A stretch of 64,000 bases of DNA from Vibrio parahaemolyticus (GCF_900460535.1 NZ_UHIL01000001.1:2046001-2110000); one strand, 5' to 3'; shown: positions 8,743 through 17,198, numbered from the stretch's first letter. The notes: generated by a model from the letters alone, not told the origin. Made by a program: numbers and translations.

Positions 8743-9017
8743 TTTTATGGGAAGAAGAGTCACTTGATGATCGTGAAAAGATCTTCGAGTTTCTCTATGA
8801 CTTTAACCCTGATGCGGCAGAGAAAACTGACAACCTCATTGAAGCAAAAGTAGAAAACTTGCTTGAACAACCTTTAATGGGTGTACAACGAGATGGCATC
8901 CGCGGACGATTGCTCATTATTCCTGATATTTCGATGATTGTGTCTTACTGGGTCGAGGGCGATATCATCCGAGTTATGCGTGTACTACACCAGAAACAAA
9001 AATTCCCTACGGATTGA
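8739..9017 (+). CDS. RelE/ParE-family toxin
   Basis: 92 residues with the RelE/ParE fold pattern: N-terminal ILWEEESLDDREKIFEFL, a middle NLLEQPLMGVQRDGIRGRLL, and the C-terminal YWVEGDIIRVMRVLHQKQKFP strand with basic residues. It could inhibit translation (RelE-like mRNA cleavage) or gyrase (ParE-like); sequence alone does not decide. ATG overlaps the antitoxin stop by four bases, implying coupled translation. Confidence 0.82.
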   Translation: MILWEEESLDDREKIFEFLYDFNPDAAEKTDNLIEAKVENLLEQPLMGVQRDGIRGRLLIIPDISMIVSYWVEGDIIRVMRVLHQKQKFPTD

Positions 9018-9036
9018 TTGCTTCCTCTGGGGAACT

Positions 9037-9155
9037 AACGCCCTGTTAAGGGGTGAGCAACGCAATACCGAAACCGCCGCAAACCACCTTAAACACTAAA
9101 ATCAACGCATAGTAAAAATGCCACGCGTTGCGAATCCCTCTTGAACAGTTTGTTA
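9037..9155 (-). repeat. attC site 4
   Basis: 119 bp; outer stem CTGTT/AACAG. Its TAA supplies the stop codon of the VOC gene. Confidence 0.92.
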
Positions 9156-9506
9156 TGTGGTTTTCCCACGTAGTCCTATTAAGTTTCCAAATGGATCCTC
9201 AACTTGGCACATTGAAAGACCATCTTCAATTTCCATTGGTCCGCGATAAAGGCGCGCACCTAGTTTTTGAAAATGAGCCAGTGCAACACATAAGTTATCT
9301 ACTGACCAGTAAACAACTGTGCCACTTTTACCAGCACCAACCTTTTTATCTGCTTGGACTATTTCTAGGGAGAAACCATTTATATCAAGCGCTGTGAAGT
9401 CAAAGTCAGGATGATAAACCGGAACGGCTTCTGGAAAAGCTTTCTTGTACCATTCAAGCCCTTTCGTTACATCTGAGACATGAACAAGAACCGCTGATGG
9501 ATTCAT
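9153..9506 (-). CDS. VOC (glyoxalase/bleomycin-resistance) family protein
   Basis: 117 residues with the VOC pattern: AVLVHVSDVTKGLEWYKKAF at the N-terminus and the C-terminal CQVEDPFGNLIGL strand containing a likely metal-binding or substrate position. Such proteins are dimeric metalloenzymes or drug-binding proteins; substrate unknown. ATG 9506 with GGAG nine bases upstream is preferred over the longer frame that begins inside attC 5. Confidence 0.8.
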   Translation of the reverse strand: MNPSAVLVHVSDVTKGLEWYKKAFPEAVPVYHPDFDFTALDINGFSLEIVQADKKVGAGKSGTVVYWSVDNLCVALAHFQKLGARLYRGPMEIEDGLSMCQVEDPFGNLIGLRGKTT

Positions 9507-9525
9507 AATTTTTCTCCAACCACAT

Positions 9526-9647
9526 AACGCGCAGTTAAGGTGTGAGAGACGCACATGCACCCTAACCTAAAATAAACTCTGATAAATCCGTGCCTATTTG
9601 GGCACTAAAACCCCAATGCGTTTCGAATCGCCTTGAACGTCTTGTTA
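9526..9647 (-). repeat. attC site 5 (variant type)
   Basis: 122-bp divergent attC with CAGTT facing AACGT and an ATGCG/CGCAC interior. Essentially identical to attC 38 and 56. Confidence 0.85.
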
Positions 9648-9929
9648 TTCCGCAACTAAAGTCGGCTATGTTTACGCCTAATCTTTTGATATGACGAGAA
9701 ATTTTCGGTATGCAGGCAAAAATCGAAGCCGAAGTATTTGGCAGCTCACTACCTTAAATCGCTTTAGCGTCACTCTTTAATTGCTGCGCCATATTAAGGT
9801 ACGCTTTAAGGCTAGCATGGAAATGACCAATATTCGCCCTTTTCGCCGCTTTTCCACCCTATTACCCCGCCACTTTCACTCTTAGGCTACAATCACGTAC
9901 ATTCAGCCTGAGAGATCCGTTGCGGAAAT
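9648..9929 (-). repeat. Family C non-coding cassette, copy 1
   Basis: 282 bp without a plausible gene, near-identical to 27828-28118 and 48202-48492 including the attached variant attC. This copy lacks a 9-bp piece (around AAAGCGCTT) present in the other two near its middle. The GC-rich GCC/GGC blocks could form RNA structure. Confidence 0.75.
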
Positions 9930-10048
9930 AACGCCTTGCTAAGGTGTGAGCAACGCAATACCTTAGCCTCCGCATAATACCTTAAACACATAAACCGACG
10001 CATAGTAAAAATGCCACGCGTTGCGAATCACTCTTAAGCAACTTGTTA
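9930..10048 (-). repeat. attC site 6
   Basis: 119 bp; outer stem TTGCT/AGCAA. Confidence 0.9.
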
Positions 10049-10105
10049 TACCGCTTGGTTGAGGCTAAAATGACCAACATAAAGACCACTTAAGAGACCT
10101 ATTAT

Positions 10106-10354
10106 ATGACCACTAGAATTTTAGCCGATGTTGCTGCAAGCATTACTGAGTTGAAAGCTAACCCTATGAAAGTTGCAACTAGTGCTTACGGCGAACCTGT
10201 TGCTGTATTAAACCGAAATGAACCAGCATTTTATTGCGTACCTGCCGAAGCCTACGAAATGATGATGGACAGACTCGAAGATCTTGAACTACTCGCTATC
10301 GCTAAAGAGCGTGAATCTGAAGAGAGCATTTCGGTAAATATTGATGACCTATAA
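10106..10354 (+). CDS. Phd/YefM-family antitoxin
   Basis: 82 residues. The Phd/YefM N-terminal DNA-binding fold is clear (LADVAASITELKANPMKVATSAYGEPVAVLNRNEPAFYCVPAEAYE), followed by an acidic C-terminal tail that would cap the toxin. It is plus-strand, against the array direction, with its own upstream region (10049-10105). It overlaps the toxin start by 11 bases. Autorepression by the antitoxin-toxin complex is the family norm. Confidence 0.85.
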   Translation: MTTRILADVAASITELKANPMKVATSAYGEPVAVLNRNEPAFYCVPAEAYEMMMDRLEDLELLAIAKERESEESISVNIDDL

Positions 10355-10634
10355 ACTCGACTTTAAAAAGAGCGCCCTCAAAGAGTGGAAAAAGCTTGGT
10401 TCTACTCTGCAACAACAATTTAAGAAAAAGCTAATCGAGCGCTTAGATAACCCACATGTTCCGGCTTCAAAACTATCTGGAGCTGACAACATGTATAAAA
10501 TTAAGTTGCGTCAATCGGGCTACCGTCTCGTCTACAAAGTTGAAGACGATGTCATCATTGTAACCGTCCTAGCAGTTGGAAAGCGCGAACGTAGCGATGT
10601 TTACCGTAAAGCCATGAAAAGGTTAGATGACTGA
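10344..10634 (+). CDS. relE: RelE-family toxin
   Basis: 96 residues: YKLDFKKSALKEWKKLG, then NPHVPASKLSGADNMYKIKLRQSGYRLVYKV and VLAVGKRERSDVYRKA. These are the hallmark positions of RelE ribosome-dependent mRNA interferases, including the Arg in GYRLVYKV and the C-terminal basic YRKA. ATG 10344 is chosen over the TTG just before it. Very similar RelBE modules are known from Vibrio superintegrons. Confidence 0.87.
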   Translation: MTYKLDFKKSALKEWKKLGSTLQQQFKKKLIERLDNPHVPASKLSGADNMYKIKLRQSGYRLVYKVEDDVIIVTVLAVGKRERSDVYRKAMKRLDD

Positions 10635-10643
10635 TTGCGGTAT

Positions 10644-10763
10644 AACGCCGCGTTAAGTGGTGAGCAACGCAGACCACCCTACTAAACCATTGTGCCGTAA
10701 ACACTAAAACCGATTCAAACCGAAAATGCCAAGCGTTGAGAATCCGCCTTAAACGCTTTGTTA
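10644..10763 (-). repeat. attC site 7
   Basis: 120 bp; outer stem GCGTT/AACGC. Confidence 0.9.
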
Positions 10764-10772
10764 GGTGATAAC

Positions 10773-11132
10773 TCAATTGGGTTCCTGGTATGACATGCTT
10801 TTAAAAAAGCCGTCGCGCCAACCTTGAATAGTTACATAGCATTCTGAAGAACATTCGTACCCCCAAAATTTAACTGGCTTACCACATGCGGTGAACTCGC
10901 CAATATAACTTAGCATGTTTGAATCAAACTGTTCTTGGTGTTCCAGAGATAGATAGTCTACGATTTGTGATTCAATGTCAGGAGGTAAGTTGTTTAAATC
11001 ATAAGTTGAATTCACAACTTCATCAAAGCAAGTTAAGCCATTGTCTTGTTTTAACTCAGACCATCGATCAGAATCACAACCAAGAATAAATATAGCCCAA
11101 AGCCAAATAATACAAATTTTATTAGTCTTCAC
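10773..11132 (-). CDS. Putative lipoprotein, unknown function
   Basis: 119 residues with an N-terminal signal peptide ending in a lipobox (IFILGC, Cys19), so probably lipid-anchored in the cell envelope. The mature part contains four more Cys (CFDE, CGKP, YECSSECYV) that could form disulfides. No family recognised. Confidence 0.65.
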   Translation of the reverse strand: MKTNKICIIWLWAIFILGCDSDRWSELKQDNGLTCFDEVVNSTYDLNNLPPDIESQIVDYLSLEHQEQFDSNMLSYIGEFTACGKPVKFWGYECSSECYVTIQGWRDGFFKSMSYQEPN

Positions 11133-11159
11133 TTACTTCCACTCATCCTTAATTCACCT

Positions 11160-11278
11160 AACGCCCGCTTAAGTGGTGAGCAACGCTACCACGATAATCA
11201 ATTATTACACCGTAAACGCAAAAGCCAAATCAAACCAAAACCGCTAAGCGTTGCGAATCCGTCTTAAAGCGTTTGTTA
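11160..11278 (-). repeat. attC site 8
   Basis: 119 bp; outer stem CGCTT/AAGCG. Confidence 0.9.
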
Positions 11279-11287
11279 TATTCAAGT

Positions 11288-11671
11288 TTACGTGTAGCTG
11301 AAATTTAGTGGTATTTCGCAATATCCAATAATTTCCGTCGGTTGAAATCTTCGGTAAACATGAATATCTGATGGGTTTACAACAATCTCCTTTACTTCCA
11401 AGCTTTCAAACCTAACGACAAACACTACATACCCTTTGTCAAACTTTCCATTTAAGTGAGCTAGACATGAACTACTTCGAAATGCATACGATACAGATTC
11501 AAGTCCGCTTCCGTACAATTCATGAGAGGATAAAAAGCCTTTGTTTTTAATAGAGTTCAAATTTTCCGTAGGTGTGGCATGAAACAGAATCTTAGAATCG
11601 TCCTCCAAATCAGATGTGAACAAACTATATCTGTTGCTCTCTGTTGGATGAATTAAATCAAATTTTTTCAT
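11288..11671 (-). CDS. Hypothetical protein with ADP-ribosyltransferase-like N-terminal pattern
   Basis: 127 residues. The run ILFHATPTENLNSIKNKGFLSS followed by a serine-rich SVSYAFRSSSCL and a later YVVFVVRFE strand resembles the H...(S/T)...E layout of small ADP-ribosyltransferase-fold proteins (DarT/KptA-like). I cannot confirm the catalytic Glu, so this is a fold-level suggestion. ATG 11671 follows attC 9 with about 30 bp between them. Confidence 0.45.
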   Translation of the reverse strand: MKKFDLIHPTESNRYSLFTSDLEDDSKILFHATPTENLNSIKNKGFLSSHELYGSGLESVSYAFRSSSCLAHLNGKFDKGYVVFVVRFESLEVKEIVVNPSDIHVYRRFQPTEIIGYCEIPLNFSYT

Positions 11672-11698
11672 AGATTTCTCATACGTTGAAATGAATAT

Positions 11699-11819
11699 AA
11701 CGCCGCGTTAAGTAGTGAGCAACGCAGCCACGAAACTTAACCAGACCACCGTAAACACTAAACCCAACGATGAAATGAAAAATGCCATGCGTTGGGAATC
11801 TGTCTTAAACGCTTTGTTA
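11699..11819 (-). repeat. attC site 9
   Basis: 121 bp; outer stem GCGTT/AACGC; closely related to attC 1 and attC 45. Confidence 0.9.
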
Positions 11820-11826
11820 TAGCGAT

Positions 11827-12369
11827 TTAGCCACAACACTTCTTGTTCTTTTTTCCTGAACCACAGTAACACTGATCGTTTCTTCCAGTGTACTTTTTAG
11901 CGAGAGACAAGATAGCAGGATAAAGTAGCGATGCTCTCATTTGGAACTGATTCAGATCAGATTGAGCAACAATACCTTGATTATCCAAACGTAATTTGTC
12001 TTGCTCAACTTCTATAGCAATGTACTCAGATAATGATTGGTCACTTATCAAAGGCACAAATTTTGTCGGAAGAAAGTTATGCTTAGCGAGAGTTTCGACC
12101 GAACTGTCAGGAGCAAACTTCAATAGCCCCGTCCTATACTCATTCGGTGTTACGCAGACTAATGAATTGTCAGGCATTTTGACGACAGCATGAGCTGTCA
12201 TTTTGATTGAAATATTCCCTAAACACCAAAAAATCCAGCCAAATTGCACACTACCGCCATATTTTTCAATGTAAGCAGTGACATTGTTTAGACAATTAAG
12301 AGGCTTGGCACTCGGTTCGGGTTGAACAGGAATCTTCTTTAAATCTTCGACACCTAGTTTCTCTAGCAA
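11827..12369 (-). CDS. SEC-C motif protein
   Basis: 180 residues as called from TTG 12369. The C-terminus is a textbook SEC-C zinc motif (GRNDQCYCGSGKKNKKCCG, residues 162-180); the N-terminal 150 residues are unrecognised. SEC-C modules occur at the ends of SecA and of many adaptor or unknown proteins. The frame stays open from 12369 up to a stop at 12421-12423 without ATG, GTG or TTG, although an AGGAG lies there. The original start codon may therefore be mutated or unusual. Confidence 0.7.
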   Translation of the reverse strand: MLEKLGVEDLKKIPVQPEPSAKPLNCLNNVTAYIEKYGGSVQFGWIFWCLGNISIKMTAHAVVKMPDNSLVCVTPNEYRTGLLKFAPDSSVETLAKHNFLPTKFVPLISDQSLSEYIAIEVEQDKLRLDNQGIVAQSDLNQFQMRASLLYPAILSLAKKYTGRNDQCYCGSGKKNKKCCG

Positions 12370-12434
12370 ATTATTACTTAATTCGGATAAATCAAAATAC
12401 TGTAATTCTGTACTCCTAACTCAACAATCGCTAT

Positions 12435-12553
12435 AACGCCCAGTTAAGGGGTGAACAACGCAATACCGAAGCCGCTGCATACCACCTTAAACACTAAAAT
12501 CAACGCATAGTAAAAATGCCACGCGTTGTGAGTCCCTCTTGAACTGTTTGTTA
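12435..12553 (-). repeat. attC site 10
   Basis: 119 bp; outer stem CAGTT/AACTG. Almost the same as attC 32. Confidence 0.92.
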
Positions 12554-12828
12554 TGTTTAAGATTCAATACCTTACGTTCAGCTATACGAAAGTTTAACCC
12601 GACTTACTTTTGTAAACAAAACCAGAAGCTAAAAAACTGAATTAAATCATAAATTTGACAAAATTGAACTTTGAAAAGAGAAAACACAAAAACTGAAGTT
12701 CTAATTTAAAGATTGGGAAATTGTTCGGAAAATAGCGTCAAACCATGCCAATTTGCTAAAAGACCAAAACAGAATGACTTAGGGAGCAAAGAAAAGACAC
12801 AAGCTACTGATTTTACTTGATTAAACAT
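12554..12828 (-). repeat. Family D non-coding cassette, copy 1
   Basis: 275 bp, AT-rich, no plausible ORF. It matches 24388-24662 at nearly every base, and the right end of 46640-46989 is related. The duplication includes the attC. Confidence 0.75.
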
Positions 12829-12947
12829 AACGCCCTGTTAAGGTGTGAGCAACGCAATACCGATGCTACCGCATGCCACCTTAATCACTAAAAGCAACGC
12901 ATAGTAAAAATGCCACGCGTTGCGAATCCCTCTTGAACAATTTGTTA
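12829..12947 (-). repeat. attC site 11
   Basis: 119 bp; outer stem CTGTT facing AACAA (one mismatch). Confidence 0.9.
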
Positions 12948-12949
12948 GC

Positions 12950-13291
12950 TTAAATTATGTAGCACCAAGCCAGAGCACCCCAAAACAGAATATTCAAAGT
13001 CCAGACCATTACACTCTGAACTGGAAGCATATGAAAAACTAACTGGGGACATGCCTTAAGTTCACTAGGAGAGAACAGCATTTGCGGCTGAAAATCCCAA
13101 CTAGTAGCTAAACGCAGACCTCTTTTGAATCTAGGATGATTCACCAAGTATTCAGCGTAGGATGAATAAATTGTCCATAACCCCAAAAAGCCTAGTAACT
13201 CAATTAGGGATATCACTTCCAAACTAAATGGCAATAGTGAAGGTCCACCAATGAGCAAAATAGCTGCAAATATCCATTTTCTATTTCTCAT
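12950..13291 (-). CDS. Small membrane protein, unknown function (copy 1)
   Basis: 113 residues with three predicted membrane segments (around 8-25, 28-45 and 93-112) and a basic loop with HPRFKRGLRLATSWDFQPQM. ATG 13291 has AAGGATG upstream. Over 90% identical to the gene at 63646-63987, about 50 kb away, so the cassette is duplicated. No family recognised. Confidence 0.65.
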   Translation of the reverse strand: MRNRKWIFAAILLIGGPSLLPFSLEVISLIELLGFLGLWTIYSSYAEYLVNHPRFKRGLRLATSWDFQPQMLFSPSELKACPQLVFHMLPVQSVMVWTLNILFWGALAWCYII

Positions 13292-13318
13292 TACACATCC
13301 TTGTTAATGATTTAAGCT

Positions 13319-13439
13319 AACGCCGCATTAAGGGGTGAACAACGCAAACCACCCAACCTAAACCATTGTGCCGTAAACACTTAAGCTAATTCAAACCAAA
13401 ACTGCCAAGCGTTGTGAATCCCTCTTGAATGCTTTGTTA
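13319..13439 (-). repeat. attC site 12
   Basis: 121 bp; outer stem GCATT/AATGC. Confidence 0.9.
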
Positions 13440-13803
13440 GTTGCCAAGCCTAAAGCTTTGATTTGAAGCCAATGACTGCTTTGCCAACTATGTTTTTATG
13501 TGTTTTGAAAAACTAAAATCAGGCGTAGTTTCAAAGCGACTGTCACTGAAACCACTTGGAACTCAAAGCGCCGCAGAAAACGAACCAACAACACCAAAAA
13601 GCTCTTTTAGACAGACAATGTCACCGAGCTGACTTTCAACAAATAAATCGGTTTCTGAAACAGAAAATCCAACCACAAAAGAAACCTGAGGACGTTTTTC
13701 GCAAACCCGAACGATTCAAAATTGAATAACGAAACCCCACCAAAAACACACTGACTTTAACTCTAAACATTCTGTTTAAGCTGCGTTTTCCTCGTTGGCA
13801 ACT
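13440..13803 (-). repeat. Family A non-coding cassette
   Basis: 364 bp bounded by the terminal inverted repeat GTTGCCAA / TTGGCAAC that marks family A. It contains the AGGCG...GTTTCAAAG...CTGTCACTGAAACC block shared by all members. No supported ORF. Confidence 0.7.
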
Positions 13804-13893
13804 AACGCCGCATTAAGGTGTGAGCGACGATTGGCTATACTTGAGCGAAGCGAAACTGCCAAGCGTTGCGAATCACTCTTAAATGCTTTGTTA
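13804..13893 (-). repeat. attC site 13 (short form)
   Basis: 90 bp, about 30 bp shorter than most; outer stem GCATT/AATGC, with TTGGCTATACTTGAGCGAAG as the apical part. Same form as attC 51 and 68. Confidence 0.9.
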
Positions 13894-13902
13894 TACAAAT
13901 GA

Positions 13903-14415
13903 TTACAGCGCAAAAAAGCTACCTAATATCGCGACAATTAATCCAATAAGGATTTCCTTACCGTAATCGCGGTACAAACGCTTGTACCAAACATCTTTAA
14001 CTTTTAATGGTATGGGATATTTAGTATTTAACCACAACGCTAAATTAGCCGAAGACTCCCCGATATGGTAGAGCGTGCCTGTATGTATCCAATTCTTAGA
14101 GCCATTTTCGTCTATTTCGTACCCAGACGTGCCAATTTCATATGATGAAGTATGCTTTTTAAGCATTCTGTACCATGCCCATTGAGGTCTCTCACCAGAA
14201 ATGATATTTCCATATTCACTTTCCGACTTTAGTAACTCGATTAACTGCTCACCTGCTAACTCACAGAGTAACTCAAACTCCTCGACTGATTTGCAAGGTT
14301 GACCAGCGACACGCCACCACTCTCCTGCTGCTCCAGTTTGAGCATCCAATCGATGATATTGAAGTACAGGTGCTAATGTTCGAAATCTATGCTCAAAGTC
14401 CAGCCACGAGTTCAT
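13903..14415 (-). CDS. Tail-anchored membrane protein, unknown function
   Basis: 170 residues, mostly soluble and rich in Trp and Glu, with a single C-terminal hydrophobic helix (ILIGLIVAILGSFFAL, residues 155-170), so probably C-terminally anchored. ATG 14415 has GGAG nine bases upstream. No family recognised. Confidence 0.6.
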   Translation of the reverse strand: MNSWLDFEHRFRTLAPVLQYHRLDAQTGAAGEWWRVAGQPCKSVEEFELLCELAGEQLIELLKSESEYGNIISGERPQWAWYRMLKKHTSSYEIGTSGYEIDENGSKNWIHTGTLYHIGESSANLALWLNTKYPIPLKVKDVWYKRLYRDYGKEILIGLIVAILGSFFAL

Positions 14416-14433
14416 TTATTACTCCATTTGTAT

Positions 14434-14554
14434 AACGCCCTGTTAAGGGGTGAGCAACGCTAGCCACCCAACCTAAAATTTACACCGTAAACACTTTTAC
14501 CAAATTTAGCATTAAACCGCCAAGCGTTGGGAATCCCTCTTGAACAGTTTGTTA
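14434..14554 (-). repeat. attC site 14
   Basis: 121 bp; outer stem CTGTT/AACAG; nearly identical to attC 57. Confidence 0.9.
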
Positions 14555-14919
14555 GTTGCCAGTTCCAAGGCTTTAATTTGAAGTTTATGAGCACTTTGCC
14601 AACACGACCTTTACGTATTTTGTAAAATCAAATCAGGCGCAGTTTCAAAGCGCCTGTCACTGAAACCACTTGGAAGTTACAACGCCGTAGAAAACGGACT
14701 TTGAACACCAAACAAACCTTTTTGAACGACAATGCAGCAGAGCAGACTTTCAACATATAAATCGGTTTCTGAAATAGGAAATCCAACCACAAAAGAAACC
14801 AACGATCGATTTTCACAAACCCAAACAACTAGAAATTGAAATACGAAAACCCAGCCAAAAACACATGGACATTAGCCCTAAATATTCTGCTTTAGGTACA
14901 TTTTTCCTCGTTGGCAACT
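14555..14919 (-). repeat. Family A non-coding cassette
   Basis: 365 bp with the GTTGCCA / TTGGCAAC ends. An internal hairpin pairs AGGCGC (14635-14640) with GCGCCT (14650-14655). Close to 48614-48977. A minus-strand ORF inside is not conserved among family members. Confidence 0.7.
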
Positions 14920-15038
14920 AACGCCTTGCTAAGGTGTGAGTAACGCAATACAAAAGCTACCGCACAGCGCCTTAATCACATAAGCCACCGCAAAGTAAAA
15001 ATGCCACGCGTTACGAATCGCTCTTAAGCAATTTGTTA
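14920..15038 (-). repeat. attC site 15
   Basis: 119 bp; outer stem TTGCT/AGCAA; nearly identical to attC 26. Confidence 0.9.
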
Positions 15039-15466
15039 GTACATGCGCTACTTCTATTTATGCGCTCCAAGATATTGAAAACTGCGATGATATGAAAGGC
15101 TTTGAACACTGAAGTGAGACGGGCAGCTACAAAACTTTACCCCGATTGAAAGACGAAAGTTGGCTAGAAGAAAAACGCACTGAACTGCCCTACTTTCACT
15201 TGCTTCAAATTAGAAAAGGATTCTTTCCTCGTACTTCAACCGCAACAACAAAAGTAATCAAGGTTCTCTCAAAAGCCACCACGAAAATGAAGAAGCACCA
15301 AAGAAATAGGCTAAGAGTTAGAAGCCGTAAACGATGAAATCAAAGCGAACACTTCGCATATAGTGCCACCGGAAAGAACGTGAAAGGCACTAACTGAAAG
15401 GTGTAAATACGAGCGCCAAAACAGATTAACACCAAAACTTATGACCTTTGATGTCAAACCCGTACT
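15039..15466 (-). repeat. Family B' non-coding cassette, copy 1
   Basis: 428 bp, about 95% identical to 21017-21443, and more distantly related to family B. It holds a perfect 7-bp hairpin TAGTGCC / GGCACTA near 15358-15390. A 63-codon plus-strand ORF (15146-15337, TTG start) recurs in the other copy, but it lacks a ribosome site and has a low-complexity basic product. Confidence 0.65.
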
Positions 15467-15586
15467 AACGCCGCGTTAAGGGGCGCAGGCACGCAATACA
15501 AAAGTGACCGCATAACACCTTAACCACTAAACACAACGCAAATTGAAAATGCCACGCGTGCCAAGTCCCTCTTGAACGCTTTGTTA
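15467..15586 (-). repeat. attC site 16
   Basis: 120 bp; outer stem GCGTT/AACGC, inner GGCACGC/GCGTGCC. Supplies the TAA stop of the GrpB-family gene. Confidence 0.9.
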
Positions 15587-16117
15587 GGCAAATTTCCAGT
15601 TGAGAGCCTTAGCCTCATGCTCTTTAATAAAGCTATCTTTATGACGGCAATATACATCTATGTCATTGTTGCAGATTGCTGCTCCAGTTTTCTTTAACAC
15701 ACCATACTCATCGGCCACTTCAGGAAAAGCGATAAGATACTCTTTAAAAGCGATGTGTCTTTGTGCTTCATGTGAACCTGTTAGAAAAGCGTGGACTTGA
15801 TGAGTTCGTTGAACCCCACCTTTTTGAAAGTAACGCCTACCCGGGATACCAAACTCACCTTTAGCAAGATAGCCCAACGATTCCATCAAGTAACTTTGCT
15901 CATCCAGTTCACTGAGACATTTAACTTCGAGCAGAATATCTATAATTGGTTTCGCACATAAACCTTCAACTGAAGTGCTACCGATGTGGTGAACTTCCAC
16001 CACATTTTCTTGGCTTAACGCATTACAGATTAACGCTTTCTCTCGGTTAAAATCATCAGCCCACGACGACTGAAAATCTACGACTTCAATTATCCTTAAA
16101 CTCACGCCTATCTCCAT
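15584..16117 (-). CDS. GrpB/UPF0157 family protein (nucleotidyltransferase fold)
   Basis: 177 residues. The family core is clear: VEVHHIGSTSVEGLCAKPIIDILLEV, then GYLAKGEFGIPGRRYFQK and HQVHAF. HIGSTSV...KPIIDI corresponds to the nucleotidyltransferase-like GS...D.D motif of UPF0157; substrate unknown. ATG 16117 lies directly after attC 17. A GTG at 16105 has better-spaced GGAG, so the true start may be 12 bases downstream. The stop lies within attC 16. Confidence 0.85.
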   Translation of the reverse strand: MEIGVSLRIIEVVDFQSSWADDFNREKALICNALSQENVVEVHHIGSTSVEGLCAKPIIDILLEVKCLSELDEQSYLMESLGYLAKGEFGIPGRRYFQKGGVQRTHQVHAFLTGSHEAQRHIAFKEYLIAFPEVADEYGVLKKTGAAICNNDIDVYCRHKDSFIKEHEAKALNWKFA

Positions 16118-16123
16118 TTGCCT

Positions 16124-16242
16124 AACGCCCAATTAAGGTGTGAGGCACGCAATACCGATGTTGCCGCATACCACCTTAACCACTAAAGCCAATGCATACG
16201 AAAAATGCCACGCGTGCCGAATCACTCTTAAATTGTTTGTTA
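16124..16242 (-). repeat. attC site 17
   Basis: 119 bp; outer stem CAATT/AATTG, inner GGCACGC/GCGTGCC; one base different from attC 35. Confidence 0.92.
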
Positions 16243-16252
16243 GGTGCGTAGC

Positions 16253-16633
16253 TTAATCTTGCACTAATCTGACCCATTTTGCCCGCCATGCCTGTGCCTC
16301 CATTGGGTCTGGCCAGAACTCTTTTTGCTTACTTATTAAGCCATTTTCAACGGTATGAAAAGTTATAGCTCGTGCTTTTTGGACACTATCTGTAATTGAT
16401 ACATCAGTGACAACTGTTTCACCGTCGCAAACTACAGAGTGAACTGTAAACTCCCAAATACCATTCGCTGGGTAATAGGAATTGATAGACGTAAAGTTGT
16501 CTCGGCCAATAATAAGTTCACCAGACTGCGGCCAGAAACCCTCAAAGTCTGGGCTAAGCCACTCGCTTGCTTTGGCAAAGTCATTTGTTTTCATCGCATC
16601 CCAAAAAGCTAGGACGACTTCCTTTGAATTCAT
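16253..16633 (-). CDS. SnoaL/NTF2-like protein (copy 1)
   Basis: 126 residues of the nuclear-transport-factor-2/SnoaL-like fold: helix EVVLAFWDAMKTNDFAKASEWLSPDFEGFWP, a GRDNF turn, then beta strands WEFTVHSVVCDGETVVTDVSI and ITFHTVENGLISKQKEFW. Likely a small-molecule binding or isomerase-type domain with unknown ligand. ATG 16633 has GGAGAAAATC upstream. A second cassette (26030-26410) differs at only one residue (H93 to L). Confidence 0.8.
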   Translation of the reverse strand: MNSKEVVLAFWDAMKTNDFAKASEWLSPDFEGFWPQSGELIIGRDNFTSINSYYPANGIWEFTVHSVVCDGETVVTDVSITDSVQKARAITFHTVENGLISKQKEFWPDPMEAQAWRAKWVRLVQD

Positions 16634-16651
16634 GATTTTCTCCAAGCACCT

Positions 16652-16770
16652 AACGCCCAATTAAGGGGTGAGTAACGCAACACCGATGCTACTGCAAACC
16701 ACCTTAATCACCAAAATTAACGCATAGTAAAAATGCCACGCGTTACGAATCCCTCTTGAATTGTTTGTTA
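16652..16770 (-). repeat. attC site 18
   Basis: 119 bp; outer stem CAATT/AATTG. First of three nearly identical tandem attC-cassette units. Confidence 0.92.
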
Positions 16771-17198
16771 GCACGCTGCCCTTAAAGCCTTTGGAACACA
16801 CCAAGGCATTGAAATATAGCACGAAATTCATGGCTTAAAACACCAAAACTAAACGGACAGCTGCCAAACTAAAAACAAACTTCAAGACGTAAGTTAGCTA
16901 GAAGAAAAAGATGCTTAACTGCCCTTTTCCACCGCTTTCAAATTAGCAAAGGATACTGGCTTCGGACTTGAACAGCAGCGAAAAAGAAACGCTTTTTTAC
17001 CTAAATTCCGCACCACTAAAGAAACAACACCAGAGAAATAGCCCGAAAGTTAGAAACCGTAAACGATGAACTCAAAACGAAAACTTCGCATCTAGTGCCA
17101 CCGGAGCGAACATGAAAGGCATATTTGATCAGGTGTAAAGCTAGGAAAAGAGACCAATAAACACAGAAACTTTTAACCTTTGATGCCAACCCAGTGCT
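16771..17198 (-). repeat. Family B non-coding cassette, tandem unit 1
   Basis: 428 bp: starts GCACGCTGCCC and ends GATGCCAACCCAGTGCT, the family B signature. It contains the conserved AGTGCCACCGGAGCGAACATGAAAGGCA hairpin region and an ACCGTAAACG(A/G)T palindrome. No supported gene; a 63-codon frame at 17016-17207 runs into attC 19. Confidence 0.7.

Noticed and set aside
15146..15337. 63-codon plus-strand ORF repeated at 21123-21314
   Set aside because: TTG start without ribosome site, low-complexity basic product; conservation is explained by 95% identity of the whole non-coding cassette.
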